Source: Burkholderiales bacterium
GTDB lineage: Bacteria > Pseudomonadota > Gammaproteobacteria > Burkholderiales > Burkholderiaceae_B
Length of the DNA: 64,000 nucleotides
Direction: 5' to 3'
NCBI GenBank assembly: GCA_027484315.1
Contig: JAIXTE010000049.1
Location: 1-64,000, forward strand
Below, piece by piece: positions 1 to 9,275 of this stretch (within the stretch, counting starts at the first letter, position 1; every line of letters begins with the position of its first letter). Both the position numbers and the translations under genes were made by a program. The notes beneath the pieces were generated by a model, which was not told the DNA's origin, did not search any database, and saw only the letters and a list, made by a program, of their open reading frames with translations.

Positions 1-13
1 TCAACCGCGCCGG

Positions 14-287
14 TGGCACAGAACCGAATTGTCAAGTGAACGCCACTGCCCAGTCAGAAAACTGGCCGGCTTTGCGCGCAGGGCGGCGCGATCGCGAAGC
101 GAAAGCAAAATCCGACAATCTTTTTTGGAGGGTTTTGCTTAGTGCTGCTCAAGCGGCAAAGTCGAATAGCCAGTTTTCGGGCAGTGGTGACACTTGAAAT
201 TCGGTTCGAGTGTGACACTTGAAATTCGGTTCAGGGCCAACGCGGGAATTACGATTCAAGGGTAACACTGGAATTTCGGTTCCCTGC
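14..287. mobile_element. MITE-like / IS-remnant element with imperfect terminal inverted repeats
   Basis: TGGCACAGAACCGAATTGTCAAGTG at 14-38 matches the reverse complement of the right end (TGGCAGGGAACCGAAATTCCAGTGT); subterminal inverted repeat CACTGCCC..GAAAACTGGC..CTTTGC at about 44-76 and 154-187; no transposase ORF inside. Confidence 0.5.
188..282 (+). repeat. 25-bp-period iterons (TGACACTTGAAATTCGGTTC)
   Basis: Exact 20-mer at 188-207 and 213-232; degenerate copies at 238-257 and 263-282, all on a 25-nt period. Confidence 0.7.
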
Positions 288-294
288 CACCGAA

Positions 295-645
295 TCAAGC
301 TCTGCCTTCGGCTCTCGCATCTTCCAGATCAAGCTCAACCCCAAACCCAATCGATCCACGAAACACCCTGACCCGGATCAACGGCCCTTTGGGCCGCAAC
401 TGGTCCCAGATCCACCGTGCAATATTCTCGGAGGTAGGCAATTCAATGTATTCATTCAGATACGAATGGTCCAGGCGCTTTCGAACCGCCTCAACCTGTT
501 CACTCAGCAGGCTTTCAGGCACCACATAGCCGTCCGTGGCGGGACCTTCGAACCACACCTCAGCGGTGTAACTGTGGCCATGCAAGCCAGGCCAATCCGG
601 CAACTGGTGCGCAACGTCGAAGGTGAACTGTTTGAAGACTTTCAT
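295..645 (-). CDS. queD: 6-carboxy-5,6,7,8-tetrahydropterin synthase
   Basis: MKVFKQFTFDVAHQLPDWPGLHGHSYTAEV: QueD/PTPS motif; start set at internal Met. Confidence 0.9.
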   Translation of the reverse strand: MKVFKQFTFDVAHQLPDWPGLHGHSYTAEVWFEGPATDGYVVPESLLSEQVEAVRKRLDHSYLNEYIELPTSENIARWIWDQLRPKGPLIRVRVFRGSIGFGVELDLEDARAEGRA

Positions 646-1292
646 GGCATTCCAATAACTTTGTGGGTTTGTACACTCAAACGCCACTTGGGGTTTTTCA
701 GGCAAGTTTGAATGGCGGTCTGCAGATTCCTGGCTTTGGTTGCCGGGTCCGCATGGTCCATGGCCTGCACAAAACAATGATCAAAATCCAGTTGACTGAG
801 TGCTTCCAGGTTCTGACCCAGTTGCGGCACGACCACCTTCATTTCGTTACCGCGGGTTTGAACCAGTTCACTGCCAAATTTGGGGCTGACACAAATCCAG
901 TCCACTCCAGTTGGCACAGGCAAGGTGCCATTGGTTTCCACTGCAATCTCGAACCCTTGCGAATGTACTGCATCAATCAATGCCGCATCCAGTTGCAAAA
1001 CAGGTTCCCCCCCGGTGAATACGACATAGGGCTTGCCGTGAACTGAATCGCCTTTGAACGTGTCCGCAATCGCCTGTGCGAGGCTGCCAGCGTCCTTGAA
1101 TTTACCGCCACCCACGCCATTGGTACCAACGAAATCGGTGTCGCAGAATTTGCAAACCGCGGTGGCGCGGTCTTCTTCCCGCCCGGACCACAGGTTGCAA
1201 CCGGCAAACCGGCAAAACACGGCAGCCCGACCGGCCTGTGCGCCTTCGCCTTGCAAGGTGTAAAACATTTCTTTGACGGTGTAAGTGCTCAC
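642..1292 (-). CDS. queE: 7-carboxy-7-deazaguanine synthase (radical SAM)
   Basis: TLQGEGAQAGRAAVFCRFAGCNLW...CKFCDTDF: QueE signature. Confidence 0.93.
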   Translation of the reverse strand: MSTYTVKEMFYTLQGEGAQAGRAAVFCRFAGCNLWSGREEDRATAVCKFCDTDFVGTNGVGGGKFKDAGSLAQAIADTFKGDSVHGKPYVVFTGGEPVLQLDAALIDAVHSQGFEIAVETNGTLPVPTGVDWICVSPKFGSELVQTRGNEMKVVVPQLGQNLEALSQLDFDHCFVQAMDHADPATKARNLQTAIQTCLKNPKWRLSVQTHKVIGMP

Positions 1293-1368
1293 GGCTTGAT
1301 CGCTTGTTTGTTACAGGCGCAATGCTACTTGAATTGGGAAAAGGTGCCCAGAAAAAGGGCAAAAAAAA

Positions 1369-1391
1369 TGCCCGATATGGTTAATCGGGCA
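1369..1391 (-). terminator. Rho-independent terminator-like hairpin in queE leader
   Basis: TGCCCGATTAACCATATCGGGCA followed by T8 on the - strand. Confidence 0.7.
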
Positions 1392-1412
1392 AACCTCAGA
1401 AGCAAAAGAGGA

Positions 1413-1500
1413 GGGATGTGAACGCTTAGTTTGCAACCGCTCCATTTTCCGATCAAGCCCATTTTTCGAGGCTTTCCTCGAAACTCCAGAGTTACATCCC
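1413..1500 (-). ncRNA. Structured leader / small RNA candidate upstream of queE
   Basis: Closing stem GGGATGT/ACATCCC enclosing perfect 8-bp hairpin TTTCGAGG-AAAG-CCTCGAAA; followed on - strand by the 1369-1391 terminator. Confidence 0.45.
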
Positions 1501-1624
1501 GACCTTTTTACTAGAATAAATCCTCGGAAATCCCTGAAATATAACCACCGCTTTGCTTTCCGGTTTACAGGTGTAAGCTGACCGGCCAATTAGAGCAAAA
1601 CACCCAAAACCTGCGAGTGTTGTT

Positions 1625-2191
1625 TTAATTCCCGACCTGTGGTCTGACGCAAGACTTTAAAAGCGCCCGTAACTTCTCGACACCCTGTTCCTTCATGCAT
1701 TCGATGTTGCGCTCAGGAATCAGATCGACCTCGGGATAGCTGTCAATCGCTACGGTCAAACTGTCTTCCCGCAACAGGTGCAACATGGGAAACGGTGAAC
1801 GGTTGGTGTAGTTCTCCGCATCATCAGGCTCAGTTCCACCAAACTGGTAATCCGGGTGGAAACTGGCCACCTGGTAAACGCCTTCAAGGTCCATGTCGAC
1901 GAGCAATTCATCGGCTGCTTCCAGGAAGTCGTTGTACTGGTAAAAGTCCTGCAACAGCTGTGGATGAATCAGCAAAGTGGTTTCCACCTCGGGCTGCATA
2001 TTCAACAGCGCCAATTCCTGCGCCAGTTCATCCAGCAGCTCGGGCTCACTGTCGGCCTTGCTGACGACAAAACGCACACGCTCCTTGACCAGCTCGCGTT
2101 TGGCAAAGGGACACAGGTTAAAGGCCACCACCACCTGCTCCACCCAGCAGCGGGTGGCCGCGATGACCTCTTCATCTCTTAAATCCATCAT
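1625..2191 (-). CDS. DUF1415 family protein
   Basis: WVEQVVVAFNLCPFAKRELVKERVRFVV resembles DUF1415 proteins. Confidence 0.75.
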   Translation of the reverse strand: MMDLRDEEVIAATRCWVEQVVVAFNLCPFAKRELVKERVRFVVSKADSEPELLDELAQELALLNMQPEVETTLLIHPQLLQDFYQYNDFLEAADELLVDMDLEGVYQVASFHPDYQFGGTEPDDAENYTNRSPFPMLHLLREDSLTVAIDSYPEVDLIPERNIECMKEQGVEKLRALLKSCVRPQVGN

Positions 2192-3583
2192 TTAGAACGG
2201 CAAATCCACATCGGGTGCCACGGCCAGAATGGCGGCCTTGAATTCACCTTGAATACGCGCCAGTGCGGCATCAGTATCTGCTTCAAAACGCATCACGACC
2301 ACCGGTGTTGTGTTCGACGGGCGGGCCAGGCCAAACCCATCCGCATATTCTGCACGCACACCGTCAATGGTATTGACTGATTCAGAGCTTGGGAATTTTC
2401 CTTCAGCCTGCAGACGCTTGACGATCTCAAAGTTCACGCCTTCAGCGGTTTGCAATTGCAATTCCGGCGTGCTGGATGAATTGGGCAAGGCGTTCAATTC
2501 TGCACTGGGGTCACTGCCCCTTGACAGGATTTCCAGCAAGCGGACACCCGCGTACAAGCCATCGTCAAAACCGAACCAGCGTTCCTTGAAAAACACATGG
2601 CCACTCATTTCACCAGCCAAGGGTGCGCCAGTTTCCTTCAACTTCGCCTTGATCAGGGAATGGCCCGTTTTCCACATCAGCGGTTCGCCACCGGCTGCTT
2701 TCACCGCTTTGGCCACGTGACGCGTACACTTGACGTCGTAAATCACCATGGCACCGGGGTTGCGAGCAATCACATCCCGCGCAAACAAGATCAGTTGCCG
2801 GTCGGGGTAAATGATTTCGCCGTCCTTGGTCACCACGCCCAGGCGGTCGCCATCACCGTCAAAGGCCAAGCCAATTTCGGCATCGCCGTTTTTCACACAG
2901 GCGATCAGATCCTGCAGGTTCTCGGGGTGGGCTGGGTCGGGATGGTGGTTGGGGAAAGTGCCATCCACTTCACAAAACAGTTCAGTGACTTCGCAACCCA
3001 AGGCTTCATACAGGGTTTTGGCAAACGCGCCCGCAACGCCGTTGCCACAATCCACAGCAATTTTCATGGGACGCGCCAACTTGATGTGCCCCAGGATGTT
3101 GGCAAGGTAATCAGGCCACACGTCCAGCTCACGGTAGGTGCCACGTTCAACGCCAGCCACCACACCACGCACGGGATTTTCGGTTTGAATCCATTTCAAC
3201 AAACCCTGAATGGTGTCGCCATACAGCGTTTCACCGGCCACCATCATTTTCAAGCCATTGTATTGGGGTGGGTTGTGGCTGCCAGTAACCTGCACACCTG
3301 TACCATTGCCTAGCAGGAAGGTCGCGAAATACACCAATGGCGTGGCCACCATGCCCACATCCACCACATTCACACCGGCATCGCGGAAACCATCGGCCAA
3401 TGCGCTACACAGGCGTGGGCCACTCAAGCGGCCGTCTCGTCCAACCACCGCTTCATTCTTGCCGCGGCTCAACGCCAGTTGTCCCAGTGCTCGGCCGACG
3501 CAGTAAGCGGCGTCTTCGGTCAATGTGTCGTCCACGATACCGCGGATGTCATACGCTTTAAAAATGGAGGAAGAAATAGTCAT
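2192..3583 (-). CDS. Phosphomannomutase/phosphoglucomutase
   Basis: FKAYDIRGI, VTGSHNPPQYNG, AFDGDGDRLGVV motifs. Confidence 0.93.
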   Translation of the reverse strand: MTISSSIFKAYDIRGIVDDTLTEDAAYCVGRALGQLALSRGKNEAVVGRDGRLSGPRLCSALADGFRDAGVNVVDVGMVATPLVYFATFLLGNGTGVQVTGSHNPPQYNGLKMMVAGETLYGDTIQGLLKWIQTENPVRGVVAGVERGTYRELDVWPDYLANILGHIKLARPMKIAVDCGNGVAGAFAKTLYEALGCEVTELFCEVDGTFPNHHPDPAHPENLQDLIACVKNGDAEIGLAFDGDGDRLGVVTKDGEIIYPDRQLILFARDVIARNPGAMVIYDVKCTRHVAKAVKAAGGEPLMWKTGHSLIKAKLKETGAPLAGEMSGHVFFKERWFGFDDGLYAGVRLLEILSRGSDPSAELNALPNSSSTPELQLQTAEGVNFEIVKRLQAEGKFPSSESVNTIDGVRAEYADGFGLARPSNTTPVVVMRFEADTDAALARIQGEFKAAILAVAPDVDLPF

Positions 3584-3697
3584 GGATAAACACCCGAAAT
3601 AGTCGCAATTGGAATGAAGGGGCAATTCGCCTTTGTCGCACTGCCGCAATTTACTCAAGGCATAATACTACTTTCAATGTTGGGATTAGATTTCAAA

Positions 3698-4531
3698 ATG
3701 GCCAACTATGTGATTGGCGACGTTCAGGGCTGCCTGGACTCCCTACTTGAATTGCTGGACGCAGTGCGCTTTGATGCCACAACCGATGTGCTGTGGTTTG
3801 CAGGCGACCTCGTCAACCGTGGCCCGCGCTCACTTGACACACTGCGCTTCATCAAAGGTCTTGGTGCACAGGCCCACACCGTATTGGGCAACCACGACCT
3901 GCATTTGCTGGCCTTGTGGTGTAACAGTGGGCGTAGCCATGAATCGGACACCATTGCTGAAGTGGTCAGCGCACCCGATGGCGAAGAACTGGTGAACTGG
4001 CTGCGTGGCCAACCATTGGCCCTGGCGTTACCCGGCCCTCAACAGGCCTTGCTTGTACACGCCGGAATACTGGCTCAGTGGTCTTTCGCGGAGGCGTTGG
4101 GATTGTCCGCGGAAGTACAACAGATGATGTCTGGCCCTGACTGGAAAGATTTCATGGCGCAGCTGTATGGCAACAAGCCCAACCGTTGGGACCCAGCCCT
4201 GGAAGGCTTCGATCGCCTGCGTTTCATTGTGAATGTGTTCACCCGCATGCGCATGGTTCGCGATGATGGAAAAATCGATTTCAAATACAAGCTCGAACCC
4301 GTAGACGCCCCACCCGATTTGAAAGCCTGGTTTGAAACACCCCGCACTTTTGAACACGAAGGGCCGATTGTGTTCGGGCACTGGTCCACCCTGGACAAAC
4401 TGAAAAACAAGGCGGGTTATTGCCTGGACACAGGTTGCGTGTGGGGTGGGCAGTTAACTGCCCTACGCCTTGAAGACGAAGCCGTTTTTCAGGTGGACGC
4501 GGTGGAACCGCCATTGCCCACTATCCCCTAG
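3698..4531 (+). CDS. apaH: Symmetrical bis(5'-nucleosyl)-tetraphosphatase
   Basis: MANYVIGDVQGCLDSL, FAGDLVNRGPRSLDTLRF, VLGNHDLHLLA. Confidence 0.95.
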   Translation: MANYVIGDVQGCLDSLLELLDAVRFDATTDVLWFAGDLVNRGPRSLDTLRFIKGLGAQAHTVLGNHDLHLLALWCNSGRSHESDTIAEVVSAPDGEELVNWLRGQPLALALPGPQQALLVHAGILAQWSFAEALGLSAEVQQMMSGPDWKDFMAQLYGNKPNRWDPALEGFDRLRFIVNVFTRMRMVRDDGKIDFKYKLEPVDAPPDLKAWFETPRTFEHEGPIVFGHWSTLDKLKNKAGYCLDTGCVWGGQLTALRLEDEAVFQVDAVEPPLPTIP

Positions 4532-5292
4532 ACCGACGAAACCCCGGCAGTCACGCTGCACAAGGCAGCAATTCTTGAATGTGCCTCGTCACTTAAATCG
4601 TGACGGGTGCGGCCTACCGTGTCGATTGGGGCATGAATGTGAAGCTGCACCACGTACCCAGCCTTGCTGTTGAGCAACACTTGAATGTTCTCAAGCAGGG
4701 TTTGCTCACCCACAAAAGCAGGCTGAGAAGAAAATCTCCCGTCGGGGGTGAAATACTGCAGGCTGACCGGCAACAAGGGCACATTGGCCTGAATGGCAGG
4801 TTGAACAAAGTTGCTGTGAAAATGCAGGGGAGCCCTGCCCTCGCCTGTTGTGCCCTCTGGAAAAACCGCCACGCAACGACCTGTTTTCAGCACACCCACT
4901 GCAGCGTGAATCACATCACGCACCGCGTGGCGCTTGCCCCGTTCAATGAACAGGGTGCCACTTCGCTTGGCAAGCAATCCGCCAATGGGCCATTTTGAAA
5001 TCTCGGACTTGGCAATAAAAGTCACGGGGTGAATGCTGTTGAACGCAAAAATATCCAGCCACGACACATGGGTGCTGTACAGCAGGCAAGGCTTGTGAAT
5101 GGCATAGTTCGACTCCGGGGTTTCGTAAACCACGCGCACCTGCACATTCAGGATGGAAAGCAAACGCCGCGCAAAACGTCGCTCGATTCCTTCCTTGATG
5201 GCCTTAGTGAACAAAGGCCAGAAAACCAGGGCCAACACAAAGCCACCCAGCAGGTGACACACCAAACAAAAAATCATCCAGGCTTTGCGCAT
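4528..5292 (-). CDS. plsC: 1-acyl-sn-glycerol-3-phosphate acyltransferase
   Basis: STHVSWLD (HX4D-like) and FPEGTTGEG motifs of PlsC acyltransferases. Confidence 0.85.
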   Translation of the reverse strand: MRKAWMIFCLVCHLLGGFVLALVFWPLFTKAIKEGIERRFARRLLSILNVQVRVVYETPESNYAIHKPCLLYSTHVSWLDIFAFNSIHPVTFIAKSEISKWPIGGLLAKRSGTLFIERGKRHAVRDVIHAAVGVLKTGRCVAVFPEGTTGEGRAPLHFHSNFVQPAIQANVPLLPVSLQYFTPDGRFSSQPAFVGEQTLLENIQVLLNSKAGYVVQLHIHAPIDTVGRTRHDLSDEAHSRIAALCSVTAGVSSV

Positions 5293-5331
5293 GGTGAACT
5301 GCCCTTGTGTTTGAAGTCCTTGTGCCTGAAA

Positions 5332-6648
5332 TCAGGCAACCAGCACTTTCATTTTGCTTTTTTCAAGGCTGCTGTAGCCCACATTGCCATTGACCATTGT
5401 CAACTGCACCTTGCCCTGCATCGGAAAGCCAGTAAAGGGCGTGTGCTTACCTTGGCTAATCAGGCTGGCTTCGCCAACCACCCAATCTACATCCGGATTG
5501 AACAGGCACAGGTCTGCAGGCATGCCTGTGCGCAAACTGCCCGCCTGAACCTTGATGATGTCAGCCGGGTTGCCACACAACAGCTTCACAATTCGGGCTG
5601 GTGGAACATTCTGTTCTCGCATCCATTTCACGGCCAGCGTCAGCAACAATTCAAGCCCCGTGGCACCCGCCTCGCTTTCTGCAAAAGGTAGCAACTTTGC
5701 ATCGTCGTCCACCGGGGTGTGGTCAGAGCAAATTGCATCAATGGTGCCATCGAGCAAACCAGCGCGGATGGCATCGCGGTCCCGTTGCTCGCGAAGTGGG
5801 GGGATCAAGTGAGCATTGGGATCAAAAAACCCGATGTCGAGATCGGTCAGGTGTACATGGTGAATGGCCACATCGCAGGTGATGGGCAAGCCCTCGGCCT
5901 TGGCTTGCCGAATCAACTCGATGCCTTTGGCTGAACTGATTCGACAAATGTGCATGCGCGTACCCGTTGCACGCACCAACTCAAAATAGGCCTGCAGGGC
6001 AATGGTTTCCGCCATCACCGGGATTCCGCTTAAACCCATGCGGGATGCATAGGCACCTGCGTGAGCCACCCCGCCACGGCTGAAATTCGGCTCAGTGGGG
6101 CGCAAAAACACGGTGAATCCAAAGTTGCGCGCGTACTTCATGGCCTGCAGCAACACGCGCAAATCACGAATGGGCGATTCGGCCTGCCCAAAACCCACGC
6201 AACCCGCCTCGGTCAATTCCGCCATTTCAGTCAGGGTTTCTCCATTCAGGCCCGTGGTCAAGGCACCCAGCGGGTACACCTTGGACAGGTTCAATTGCCG
6301 CGCCTTGAATTTCAGCATTTCGATCAGGCCCGGCTCATCGAGCACGGGTTCTGTGTCCGGCGGGCAAACCAGCGAGGTAATACCTCCAGCCATGGCTGCC
6401 TCAATTTCACTTTCCAGTGTGGCTCGGTATTCATAACCGGGTTCGCGCAAGCGCGCTGACAAATCCACCAGACCCGGCAACACCCACAGGCCTGTGGCAT
6501 CAATTATTTTGCTGGGCGCAAAGTCGGCGGGCATTTCACCTTTCGGAGCCACCGCCACCACGCGGCCCGCAGCCACTGCCACATCCATGACTGCATCGGC
6601 CTCAATGCTGGGGTCTATGACACGCCCGCCAGAAATCAACACTCGCAT
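5332..6648 (-). CDS. pyrC: Dihydroorotase
   Basis: LPGLVDLSARLREPGYEYRATLESE, CSDHTPVDDDAK; adjacent to pyrB. Confidence 0.9.
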   Translation of the reverse strand: MRVLISGGRVIDPSIEADAVMDVAVAAGRVVAVAPKGEMPADFAPSKIIDATGLWVLPGLVDLSARLREPGYEYRATLESEIEAAMAGGITSLVCPPDTEPVLDEPGLIEMLKFKARQLNLSKVYPLGALTTGLNGETLTEMAELTEAGCVGFGQAESPIRDLRVLLQAMKYARNFGFTVFLRPTEPNFSRGGVAHAGAYASRMGLSGIPVMAETIALQAYFELVRATGTRMHICRISSAKGIELIRQAKAEGLPITCDVAIHHVHLTDLDIGFFDPNAHLIPPLREQRDRDAIRAGLLDGTIDAICSDHTPVDDDAKLLPFAESEAGATGLELLLTLAVKWMREQNVPPARIVKLLCGNPADIIKVQAGSLRTGMPADLCLFNPDVDWVVGEASLISQGKHTPFTGFPMQGKVQLTMVNGNVGYSSLEKSKMKVLVA

Positions 6649-6685
6649 TGCTTTTCCCTTATACGCAACTTGTGCGCAAATACAC

Positions 6686-7657
6686 TCAAACGCCCTTGCT
6701 GGACGAGGCCAGAATACTCATCACCGCCATGCGGACCGCGATACCAAATGTCACCTGGTTCAAAATCACGCTTTGCGGACCATCGGCCACCGCCGAGTCA
6801 ATTTCAACCCCACGGTTCATCGGCCCCGGATGCATCACGATCGCATCCGGTTTCGCATGCCGAAGTTTTTCCTCGGTCAGGCCAAAGTGTTTGAAATACT
6901 CTTGAGCAGACGGAATCAAGGCACCAGTCATGCGCTCTTTTTGAAGGCGGAGCATGATGATGACATCGCAATCCTTGATACCCGCCACCAGGTCGTGGTA
7001 CACCCGCACACCCATATTGTCCAAATGGCTGGGCAGCAGGGTGCTTGGCCCCACAGCACGCACCTCGGGACAACCCAGGGTAGTCAGCGCATGAATATCG
7101 GAACGAGCCACGCGGCTGTGCAGAATGTCGCCAACAATGGCCACGCGCAGCTTGGTGAAGTCCTGCTTGTAGTGGCGAATGGTGTACATGTCCAGCAACG
7201 CCTGAGTGGGGTGGGCATGCCTGCCGTCGCCTGCGTTGATGACATGAATGGTGCCACCACTGGTGCGGTTCAAATGCTGCGCCATGAAGGTGGGGGCACC
7301 ACTTTCGGAATGGCGCATGACAAACATGTCAGCTGACATGGCCGCCAGGTTGTCGATGGTATCGATCAGCGACTCGCCCTTGCTGGTTGAAGACGAACCA
7401 ATATTCAGGTTCACCACGTCGGCAGACAAACGCTTGGCCGCAATTTCAAAGGTGGTGCGGGTGCGGGTGGAGTTTTCAAAAAACACGTTGAACACCGACT
7501 TGCCGCGCAACAAGGGGACCTGTTTCACATCGCGGTCAGTCACTGACAAAAACGATTCTGCCGTGTCCAGAATGCGATGAATCATCGCCTTGGGCAGCCC
7601 TTCAATACTCAACAGGTGAATCAGTTCTCCCGCAGCGTTCAGTTGAGGGTTATTCAA
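6686..7657 (-). CDS. pyrB: Aspartate carbamoyltransferase catalytic subunit
   Basis: [32 protein letters not shown]. Confidence 0.96.
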   Translation of the reverse strand: MNNPQLNAAGELIHLLSIEGLPKAMIHRILDTAESFLSVTDRDVKQVPLLRGKSVFNVFFENSTRTRTTFEIAAKRLSADVVNLNIGSSSTSKGESLIDTIDNLAAMSADMFVMRHSESGAPTFMAQHLNRTSGGTIHVINAGDGRHAHPTQALLDMYTIRHYKQDFTKLRVAIVGDILHSRVARSDIHALTTLGCPEVRAVGPSTLLPSHLDNMGVRVYHDLVAGIKDCDVIIMLRLQKERMTGALIPSAQEYFKHFGLTEEKLRHAKPDAIVMHPGPMNRGVEIDSAVADGPQSVILNQVTFGIAVRMAVMSILASSSKGV

Positions 7658-8160
7658 TTTGGTTTTACCTCCAGCTCCAGGCGGAAAGCACCCTGCTCAT
7701 CCCGGGTCAATACAAAGGCTTCATTGGACTTCAAAGGCAAATGCTTGCCCACATATTGGGCATCAATCGGCAACTCGCGCCCCCCCCGATCCAGCAACAC
7801 GGCCAGTTCGATTTTTGCAGGTCGGCCGAAGTCAAACAGATGGTTCACAATGGCACGCGTGGTACGGCCGGTGTAAAGCACATCATCCACCAGCAAAATG
7901 GTTCGGCCCTGAACTTCGAAGGGCACCTCCGCTGGCTTGGGAGCCTCTTTCAAACCACGCTCGGAAAAGTCGTCACGGTAAAACGCGCTGTCCAGAAAAC
8001 CGCAAGGCAAAGTAAAGGCCAGGTCTTCGTGCAGGCGCTCGGCAATCCAGGCGCCGCCACTGTGAACACCAATCAAGCCCAGTTCACTGCGGTCAGGGAA
8101 TGCTTTTTCAATTTGATCCCGCAAACGGGCATACAAGGCTTCAGGATTTGGCAGGCTCAT
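7654..8160 (-). CDS. pyrR: Bifunctional pyr operon regulator/uracil phosphoribosyltransferase
   Basis: [27 protein letters not shown]; 4-nt overlap with pyrB. Confidence 0.9.
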   Translation of the reverse strand: MSLPNPEALYARLRDQIEKAFPDRSELGLIGVHSGGAWIAERLHEDLAFTLPCGFLDSAFYRDDFSERGLKEAPKPAEVPFEVQGRTILLVDDVLYTGRTTRAIVNHLFDFGRPAKIELAVLLDRGGRELPIDAQYVGKHLPLKSNEAFVLTRDEQGAFRLELEVKPN

Positions 8161-8591
8161 CGCCCCTCCAGGAAAAATTGCTCCAGAATCAGGCAGGCAC
8201 TGCCCATGTCGACCCGGCCCTTTTGCTCACGGGCGGCTTTGCCCCCCATGCAGCTTTCCATGATGGCACTGGTATATCGTTCATCTACCGTGGCGCAGGG
8301 CAAGGTAAACCTGCCCTCAAGCTGCCGGGCGAAGCGCTCGCAACGCGCTGTCATCTCGTTGTCCTCGCCATCGGGCTGGCGTGGCACCCCCACAACGAGG
8401 CCTTCAGGTTGCCATTCCTTAATCAGATTTTCAATCTTTGAAAACCGTTGTTCATCGTTTTGCGCCTCGACCACAGCAATGCCTTTTGCAGTTTTGGTCA
8501 GTGAATTGCCAAATGCAACACCAATTCGTTTCAAACCAAAGTCAAAAGCCAGGTACTGAGTGGGTTTGGGTGAATGCATGGGCTGGGTCAT
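8157..8591 (-). CDS. ruvX: Putative Holliday junction resolvase (YqgF)
   Basis: LAFDFGLKRIGVAFGN, VVGVPRQPDG, DERYTSA. Confidence 0.92.
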   Translation of the reverse strand: MTQPMHSPKPTQYLAFDFGLKRIGVAFGNSLTKTAKGIAVVEAQNDEQRFSKIENLIKEWQPEGLVVGVPRQPDGEDNEMTARCERFARQLEGRFTLPCATVDERYTSAIMESCMGGKAAREQKGRVDMGSACLILEQFFLEGR

Positions 8592-8594
8592 TGA

Positions 8595-9179
8595 TCAGGC
8601 ATGCCCCGCTGCACCGCTCATCAAGGCGGGGTCAATACCCAGCATGGCATAGGCTCCAGCAAATCGCTCTTCAAGTGGGGTATCAAACAAAATGGTGTGG
8701 TTTGCAGGCACGGTCAACCAGGCGTTCTGAGCCAGCTCCTGCTCAAGCTGCCCCTCACCCCAACCGGCATAACCCAGCGTGATCAACCATTTGTCGGGTG
8801 CATCGCCACGTGCCACTGCTTCAAGAATATCGCGCGACGTGGTGAGTGATAATTCATCATTCACTTTGACAGATGAGCTCCAGTGCAAAGGCTCAGTGTG
8901 CAGAACAAAACCTCGATCTGCAGCCACAGGCCCACCCATCATCACAGGAAAAGGAGTGGAGAATGTTTCGGGCACAGTCACATCAATTTTCTTGAGCAGG
9001 TTCTGAATATCAAGATCGGTGGGGCGATTGATGACCAGCCCCATCGCGCCCTTGTTTGAATGCTCACACAGATAGACCACTGACCCTGCAAAACTGGGGT
9101 CAAGCAGGTTTGGCATGGCGATCAACAACTGACCAGACAAGCTAAATTCATTGGATGTGGAAATTTCGGTCTCGCTCAT
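8595..9179 (-). CDS. YqgE/AlgH family protein
   Basis: LLIAMPNLLDPSFAGSVVYLCEHSNKGAMGLVINRP. Confidence 0.93.
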   Translation of the reverse strand: MSETEISTSNEFSLSGQLLIAMPNLLDPSFAGSVVYLCEHSNKGAMGLVINRPTDLDIQNLLKKIDVTVPETFSTPFPVMMGGPVAADRGFVLHTEPLHWSSSVKVNDELSLTTSRDILEAVARGDAPDKWLITLGYAGWGEGQLEQELAQNAWLTVPANHTILFDTPLEERFAGAYAMLGIDPALMSGAAGHA

Positions 9180-9275
9180 GCCAAAATTGTAATGCCTTTT
9201 GCCTGTGCGAAAGCGGGTAGGCGTTCCTCTACCCACCTTTAAGCGCACAGAACAACCCAATTTGAGCCGTTCCCT

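Noticed and set aside
188-282. CRISPR array
   Set aside because: Repeats are 20 bp on a 25-nt period with only about 5-nt spacing, degenerate, and no cas genes are present.
466-1263. ORFs antisense to queD/queE (466-711, 663-1046, 1054-1263 +)
   Set aside because: Antisense to confidently assigned genes, with no domain-like composition. The same applies to most secondary ORFs in the track.
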